A stretch of DNA of 64,000 nucleotides from Acephala macrosclerotiorum (Eukaryota; Ascomycota; Leotiomycetes; Helotiales; Mollisiaceae). Location: contig MU119257.1 in NCBI GenBank assembly GCA_014904845.1, positions 150,733 through 214,732 on the forward strand, given 5' to 3'. Position 1 is the stretch's first letter; each line of letters opens with the position of its first letter. Positions 57,709-64,000 of this stretch are shown here, one piece after another. The position numbers and the translations under genes were made by a program. Below the pieces are notes generated by a model. That model did no database searches and was not told the origin of the DNA. It saw only the letters and a program-made list of their open reading frames with translations.

Positions 57709-58470
57709 AGCGTGTTAAAATACGAACATTTATGCGAATCGGTTGAATAGTTTCAGATGAAATTTTATATCACATGATTCCTGGAGAGAATAAATTCTCT
57801 TCGCCTTCGCCACTCGTGTTCTGTGGTAAGGCATTTGATACTCCGTACAGCTGACCATTTCAAGCGGGCTGCACGACTTCGTTTTGCCACGATGGAAAAG
57901 GATGGGGGACTTCACAATCCATCGTAACCGATGAGACATTGGCATAGTCTGCATTGAATAAAATATTCGCATTGTTGAGAACTTGATACTCGCCCTCAGC
58001 AGCTTAAGAAAATATCATAATTAAACATCAACGATGCAGTCACAACGAACGCGATTTTTAGACAAAGAGAAATACGAACAACGTGTTGTACGTGAAAATG
58101 AACAAGATCTCAAACAGTCAGTCATAGAACTACTAGGAAAAGGGTGAGGAAGAAAGCAAAGAAAGATTGTTGAGCAGTCTCGATGTTGTTGTTCAAAGAG
58201 ACCCACTTGCCGAGTATCCGAGACATTTCAATTAATCCACTTCTCTCTCCATCGACATCTCGATCTTCTCGCCTTACATCCAGAATTCAGCTTCGTTACT
58301 TCGTGTACGAAAACTATTACACCCCACGATTATTCTTATCGTAAACAGAGCCTTCGCCATGGCGAGGCTGCCTACCACTAATAAACTACCTCTATTTGAC
58401 TCCTGCCGTCGAAAGGTAACCAGACCAGTTCTTGAATGAGCCTGAAATTACTATAATCTTCAACATCGTC
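57709..58470. other. Intergenic region 3' of the HET gene
   Basis: 0.76 kb between stop codons of the orphan ORF and HET gene. It includes the left copy of a short direct repeat (58181-58230). Confidence 0.5.
58181..58230 (+). repeat. Direct repeat copy 1 flanking the HET gene
   Basis: Contains AAAGAGACCCACTTGCCGAG followed by TATCCGAGACATTTCA. A related stretch in the same orientation lies at 60612-60663 with a 4-nt ACTT duplication and scattered changes. Both flank the HET gene. Confidence 0.5.
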
Positions 58471-60344
58471 CTAGTAAGTACGTTCACTTGCCAGGATATT
58501 AGTATACTCAAATTCATCTGCCAGATGCAAGAAGATTCGACAGAAGCAACAGATAGCTGAAAAGTCCAGATAAAACATGTGCTTATCTCCCTCAATCCTG
58601 CGAGGGCGCACTCCCGTAAGCTGTGTACTCCAGACAAAGTTCCCAGTCGCATCCACCACTTGCGGGACCATCGCCCAACCCACCACCTGTAGGCCACCAT
58701 CCCCGCTCCTCAGAACAAAAAAGTTATGGCTATCCATTTGGTAAACCGTGTCTCCGAGTCTAACTGTAGAAGGTGTCCAAACCATTATTTCGTGGTAAGG
58801 ATCTATATCCTCGTCAGTCTCACACTTCTTCAAGTAGCAAACCGACCACATCGTAACCCCCCTTATCAACCCCTTCACCGCAACGATATCACCCGCGAAT
58901 TTACAAGGCAAACCAAGCAACGCCCCCTTCACCACCCTCCTCTCAACCTTCCCAAACGGCAATTTCTCTACAGCGTCTTCGTCAAGGAGAGCACTTCTCT
59001 GCGCAGTCCTTATCATGCGATAGAGACGTCCATGCGTCAATCGCTCATCGCGGTGATGGGCTTTAATCTCATGCTCAACCATTAACTTCCCGATCTCGTG
59101 CGCAGATTTCTGGTAATCAATCCCGATTTCCTGTTGGCAGCAGCGAGGGGCAAGGGCGAAGTGCCCGTAAATTTTGTCTCTGATATCGAAGCATTTCGAT
59201 TCGCTGTATGTTTGGAAGAATTGGTAGATGCCGCCTCTATTATCTTCTGTCGAAGCTAAAGTTGCTTTCTCTCCAAAGGTGTTACTGGGACTCAATTTGG
59301 ATTTGAAATTTGCTCTCTCGGTCCTGTCTTTTAGAATTTTAGAAGCTTGCGTAGAGCGAAAGCGATCGCGAAACTCAAATGAACGTTCATATTGCACGCT
59401 CTGCAAAGTCTTCTGTAAGCATTCCCATCTGATGATCTCCTTCCCGCAACGAATCTCGATGTCGTTTGCAAGCACGAGCTCTTGGATAATCCATAAACGG
59501 GCCCAGTAGCTTCGAAAAAGAATGGAGAGGAGTGAGTTCCAGCCCGGATGTTGCCATATCTGGGAGTCTTTCCAGGGTCGTCGTCCATGAGTGATGCTGT
59601 AATGAATGGCGACGATGAGGGACACTGCCTGGGAGATGTCGGGCGATGAAGTTGTGTTTGTGGGATCTTGATGTTCGACTCCGAGCCAAGCTATCACTTT
59701 GGTGGCTTGGGAGTATATCGTACCCATTTGTTGAACCTGTTGGGATTTTTTAGTATACTTGAATCATGCGTCCAGCATTCTCACCCTCCCAACCCGTCGA
59801 AATCAGCCGAGGAGGCTAGGCCAGGCTGAGATACTGCTTGCAGTGAAATATTTTAGTGTTATCCGACCATCGTCCTTGTTCATACGAAGTGGGTTCCAGA
59901 AAGTCCAGGCGAGCGTTGGGAGATTGAGAAGGCTACGTGTGTCCAAATGGACACTTTCAAGGAACAGGAAAACAAGACAAGGAAGGGGGTCCTAACTTGG
60001 TGATTCCTCTCGCTCATATTGTCTTGATCAATACACAAAGCATCAATCCAAATCGCAACACTCTGTTTCTCATCCCGTAGGTGCCACAGAGCCCACCAAA
60101 GGTTTATTCTCACGGCAAACTTCAACCCATTAAGCATAATGCTTTGTGATGTATTTGCGTCACCCCATTCATATGACAAGGCATCGTATTGAGTTTTGGA
60201 GGCCTGATCGAGATTGATGACTTCTAAGATGCAGTTGATTTCTTCGTTTGCTGAACCGGGCTGTAAGTGCGCGACGCGGATCTGTGCCTTGAGCGAGTTG
60301 AGAGGAGTGTTGATGTATTGCGTTCGGTTGTTGCTTGGGGCCAT
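58471..60344 (-). CDS. Heterokaryon incompatibility (HET) domain protein
   Basis: HET domains (TIR-like fold) mediate self/non-self recognition and cell death on hyphal fusion. Exons 60344-59997 and 59736-58471 with a 260-nt intron; 537 aa, no frame breaks. The HET core is complete: YDALSYEWGDANTSQSIMLN, LRDEKQSVAIWIDALCIDQD, NMSERNHQVQQMGTIYSQAT, and IAWLGVEH, then the helical WARLWIIQELVLANDIEIRC. The C-terminal half has CFDIRDKIYGHFALA, where many HET proteins have DPRDKIYALLGL, and a family-typical C-terminal region (HEIMVWTPSTVRLGDTVYQM). No NACHT or WD40 domain follows, so it belongs to the stand-alone type. The intron donor is gttagg and the acceptor aacag. It lies among broken accessory genes. 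Confidence 0.88.
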
Positions 60345-60921
60345 TTTAGGTGGTTGCTACTGTAGAAGTTTAATATTTTTGATTGTTTGATTTGAAGGTA
60401 GTTGGGGTGATAGAGGGGTATGTGGTGTACTCGGCCAGCTGAATGCTTACTTGCACTGCCACTTTGTCAGCATGCGTGTAACCTTATGCACCTCGGAATA
60501 TATTGTTACCCCAACAACCAATGATAACATCAGAAAATCTACACAGTTGTTCTACTACTAAACCTCCGGACTTCTTCCTAGATTTTGCTCAGCAACGACC
60601 TTAATAGTCGCGATGGTAATGTTCGAAAAGACCCACTTACTTGCCGAGCATCGAGATTTTTCACGAGACCTTACTTCCCGTTCCCTTCTCCTCAAATCTC
60701 TCAACCCCTCAAAACCAAAACAGAAGACTATTGTATGATTCAACAAGTTCTAGCTACATGATTGTGCATGCAACAAGAGCAAGACTTGCCGCGCCAACTC
60801 CAGCACTCAGAACACCCGCTCGCTAGGCAGTCCTCTGCCTCCTCATTACCTCTTTCTCGATACGCTCCTTCATGATGCGAGTGTCCGTAACAAGCAACAA
60901 TCTTTGCTCTTGGTAGTAAAT
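60345..60921. other. Intergenic region 5' of the HET gene
   Basis: 0.58 kb containing the HET promoter and the second repeat copy (60612-60663). No gene seen. Confidence 0.5.
60612..60663 (+). repeat. Direct repeat copy 2 flanking the HET gene
   Basis: Shares GTTCGAAAAGACCCACTTAC and TTGCCGAGCATCGAGA-like sequence with 58181-58230; about 75-80% identical by eye over 45 bp, with one 4-nt insertion. Confidence 0.45.
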
Positions 60922-62148
60922 TTACTTCTGGGACTTTCTGCGAATCGCGACCTCACCACTTGCTTTCGTTGTCCGAATCTCTTTCGTGAGTCGTTCTAAT
61001 TCCAACTTGCGCTCATGAGGTTTTTCCTCATCGAGTTTTCTCTGTGCTCGCATACCCTTGAGTTCGACAGAAAGCTTCCTCCTTTTCTTTATGCAAACGT
61101 TCCATGCTCACTCTCATACTTTCAATCGCTCGGTTCGAAGCATCAATCTGATTCTGATACCCCTCTTTTATCTTTTGCAATTCTTCCGCGGACCTGTTAT
61201 CGCGATCTTTCAATGCCTGTTCGAGGTCTTTCTCATTGTCTCGCATGCGCCTTTCGAACTTCTTTCTTTCTCTAATAATGGCGCTCTCTACTTCCTTGCC
61301 TGCCTCCGTCTCAACAATCGTCTTATACTGATTGACGATTTGCTCTTGAATATCGAGGACAACTTTCTGGTTCTTGCCAAGAATTTGATCAATGACCGTT
61401 AGCGCAGACTCCTGTCCACCATCATGTCGGAATATGCTGCTTCCTTTCTGCACCATCTCATTCCAAAACTCAGGCGTGGTTTTAAGCTCCTCTTCGCGTT
61501 GCTCTCCCACATCTTCTGCGACAATGTCCCACATAGTCGAGGACAATACCACGCATTCCAGACTTGCACTTCCAATCAACTTTTTGAAAATCCTGACATT
61601 CTTGCATGCTGAACCACTCATTCGGTTGGCGGTGATCGGGTGAAGATATACCATCCCACTAAGCGGAGTGCTAGCTTGGAACGACTTGCTTAGCTAGTAT
61701 GCTGGATCTTCCAACACGTTGGCATTGGAAACATTTGTGTCGCCAAATCTAGGGGTGTCGATGAGCCATATCACCTTGCCGTCGCGCTTCAGCGGATAAA
61801 CTTCGACTTCACTCGTGCCTAGCTCCGTCAGCGTTGGGTACGACATGAGTTCGGTCTGCACTACACACACGACTTCAGACCATGGCCAATTTCCGGACCT
61901 GCCCCAATCCTACTACTGTTAGAATTTGTCATTGGGCTTGGAACACTGCATCCGTACCTTCAGATATGAATCCGCTCTTGCCCGAACCGGTGATCCCCAA
62001 ATCACCGATGAAGAGGTCGTCTGGGCCGACCTGCAGCGCTTGGCCTTCTGGTGATGGATTCACCCTATTATCGGAATAAGTTATCCTTTTTGCAATCAGA
62101 TCTTACTATGCGAAGCTCCTCTGGGATCAGAGTTTCCGTTTGCGACAT
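60922..62148 (-). pseudogene. Broken P-loop G-domain (fungal AIG1/septin-like) gene, copy A
   Basis: Begins MSQTETLIPEELRI at 62148, with introns near 62105 and 61942. The P-loop GITGSGKSGF follows, then IGHGLKS, a frameshift in a GTGTGTGT run, then VVQTELMSYPTLTELGTSEV and the Walker-B-like LIDTPRFGDT. A TAG replaces a probable Trp codon in ANVLEDPAY-stop-LSKSFQ, and the frame resumes as GMVYLHPITANRMSGSACKN, FKKLIGSASLECVVL and a coiled coil rich in Glu/Lys. A final +1 shift is needed near 61033 to reach LDEEKPHERKLELERL. The family is a large, uncharacterised fungal group of GTPase-like proteins. With three breaks it is not functional. Confidence 0.75.
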
Positions 62149-63036
62149 GTTCAAGCTGTATTCTGATGTTAAACCTCGTCCCAGTCACTGACTTTTCGTC
62201 GCGACCGAAGCCACATTTAGTTTCTGCCTGACCATTCTCAAACTGGCCGGCTCAATGCAGGTGTTTCTAAATTGAGCATCTTGAGAGAGCTTTACGAGAG
62301 TTTGTTTTGCTAGGCAGCGTGGAGTCAGGTATTCAACGACCTACTGCACTAGTGAAGAAGTTTCAAGACCGAGGATGCCTCATCGAGCCTCGCATTAACT
62401 TCTTGATCGCCACGATATCATACGGCATCGAAGCAGTTGATGTCACTTCATTGCCAAAAAGACAATGATAGCTAGATATGGCAGCTATTCCGATATCAAC
62501 TTTCGACCCCTAGGCTGATGTTGGGAGTCCTCACCTCCAGCCGAAATCACTCTTGGCCATGCATCGCAGCTTCGCGATATTCAAACTCACACTATCACGT
62601 ATATTACCCATTCCAGACAGCTCTGCTTCCCAGACCTTACTATGAGGTCTCAAAGCTAAATTATTCAGCGATATCACTAACCTCACATCCCTCGCTTTTG
62701 ATTTCCAATCCACAATCTGTTCGACTTTTAAGATCAACGATTAGGAGCTCCTAGAGTATCTCATAGCAGACCTAGTAGAGACGTTTATGCACGCTAGCCT
62801 AGTACTAGAAGATGAACTCGGCGTCAAAGCGTGGGGAGCTTTAAGATGTGAGGTTTGTGGCTCCAATGCGGATCCTCCTCCACTAGAGAGCAAGGATTAT
62901 CTACCGACATATCTAAATCAAAAGACGAATTGGTTGGAACCTGATTACTTCCCTTCGGGGGGTGGATAGAGGTTACAGCCGCGATGGACGCGGACATGGA
63001 GCACTGCGGGAAGGCATTGGTTACAGCAACCTGTCG
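62149..63036. other. Region between two G-domain pseudogenes
   Basis: 0.9 kb with scattered stops. The short open frame 62787-62969 has no recognisable product. Nothing else supported. Confidence 0.5.
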
Positions 63037-64000
63037 AGGTGAAAGAGTGTACTATCGCCGTAGTAGGCATCACAGGCAGCGGCAAGAGCTCATCCATCAA
63101 ACGATTAACGGAGGATAGTACAATCAGAGTTGGAGACTCCTTAACTTCAGGTCTGTGAAGTCTCGCAATCTTTCAAGGAAACTTCCCAACTAAAACGCCA
63201 ACAGAAACAGAAGAAATTGCAACCTACACATTCACCCACAACCTTACAAAATACGCCCTAATCGACACCCCCGGATTCGACGACACGAAAAGAGATGACT
63301 ACGACATCTTCCCCTCCTTAACCTCCTACCTCGCATCTAGCTACCGTTCTGGTCGAAAGCTAAATGGAATTCCGTACTTGCACCATATTATAGATCAAAA
63401 GATGCAAGGCTCCGCTCTCCGCAACTTAACAATGTTTCGTAAGTTATGTGGCGAAGACTGTTTAAGAATATCGTTCTCGGAACTACGTGCTGGGGTTTAT
63501 TAGTTGATGAAAAGACAGGTGTTGAGAGGGAAAAATAGCTGGTGGAGACGAAGGAACTTTGGGGTGGGATGGTGGAGCGAGGGTCGAGGGTTCTTAGAGT
63601 GCTGCTAGATCGTACTTCATGCCTTGGGATCTTGAAAGAGGTAGGGAGAAAAGGGAATTTGGGGATGGCTATGAAAGTCCAAGAGGAGATGGTAGATCGA
63701 GGATTGAGCATTGTGGAGACGGATGCCTTTCGGACGACGGAGGAGTTTGTGCTGCTTGAGGGGGAAAGGAGGGGAGCATGATGTGATGGTCGATGAGGCC
63801 AAGAACCGAATTGCGAAGTTGTTGAGAGAGAATGACGAGGAGGATGCACGTGTCTTGAAAGTCCAACAGGAGCAGCTGTGAGAGTTTGTTGAAGAGGAGC
63901 AGAGGAAGCAGGAGAAATTTGCGGAGGAATTGAGGGCAAATGAAAAAGAGGCTGAAACTGGAAGACGAAAGGCTCTGGATGCTGAGAGAGCAAGGACGAA
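63037..64000 (+). pseudogene. Broken P-loop G-domain gene, copy B, runs off window
   Basis: Same family as the copy at 60922-62148 but on the plus strand. ECTIAVVGITGSGKSSSIKR contains the P-loop; an intact 54-nt intron (63151-63204) precedes ETEEIATYTFTHNLTKYALI and DTPGFDDTKRDDYD (G3 motif). The frame then shifts near 63460, between MFRKLCGED and LFKNIVLGTTCWGLLVDEKT. A TAG at 63536 interrupts GVEREK-stop-LVETKELWGG, and a TGA occurs in the C-terminal coiled coil near 63880. Together these show decay. The right end of the gene lies beyond 64000. Confidence 0.72.

Noticed and set aside
1..64000. CRISPR arrays, rRNA, group I/II introns and bacterial-type operons
   Set aside because: None seen. 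Gene structure with spliceosomal introns throughout is eukaryotic.

Overview
The window looks like nuclear DNA of a filamentous ascomycete (Pezizomycotina). The evidence is many short introns of about 46-64 nt with GT..AG ends and CTAAC/CTGAC-like branch sites, conserved single-copy fungal genes, and accessory families typical of these fungi (HET domain, Clr5 domain, Pth11/rhodopsin-like membrane protein). Leotiomycetes is a plausible class, but that is a guess from gene style only. All exon maps were built by hand from splice signals, reading-frame continuity and family knowledge. Every intact multi-exon model given here closes in frame.

Left and centre (1-46 kb) are mostly conserved cell-biology and metabolic genes: a gephyrin-type molybdenum-cofactor enzyme (cnxE, cut by the left edge), RNase P/MRP subunit POP5, GTPase GPN2, spindle-checkpoint BUB3, a large disordered protein of unknown function, a Bqt4-like KilA-N/APSES inner-nuclear-membrane protein, Rho-GDI, phosphatase PPG1, a zinc-knuckle/prion-like protein, AP-3 beta (APL6), an unknown 265-aa protein, kinetochore NUF2, ergothioneine synthase EGT1, a Cys/His-rich protein, two or three orphan genes, a protein with a ubiquitin-like tail, Golgi TVP15, a rhodopsin-like membrane protein and an acyl-CoA dehydrogenase. 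Neighbours are often divergent with short shared promoters (cnxE/POP5, GPN2/BUB3, APL6/unknown) or tail to tail.

From about 46 kb rightwards gene density falls and broken genes become common. There is a coiled-coil gene with stops and frameshifts (46-47 kb), an intact siderophore/iron GATA repressor (SRE family, 48-50 kb), a 4-kb gene-poor stretch with a decayed Ser-rich frame, a disrupted Clr5-domain gene (54-56 kb), an orphan ORF, a HET-domain gene flanked by a short direct repeat, and two broken P-loop G-domain genes of one family in opposite orientation. This end looks like an accessory compartment under gene decay. Several stops fit CAG->TAG or TGG->TAG changes, the kind RIP (repeat-induced point mutation) makes.

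The genes do not form one pathway or biosynthetic cluster. The most unusual items are the ubiquitin-tailed protein, the decayed cluster on the right, two inverted repeats near 26.2-26.5 kb, a probable GC-AG intron in the acyl-CoA dehydrogenase, and unusually long introns in EGT1, the Rho-GDI and the HET gene.
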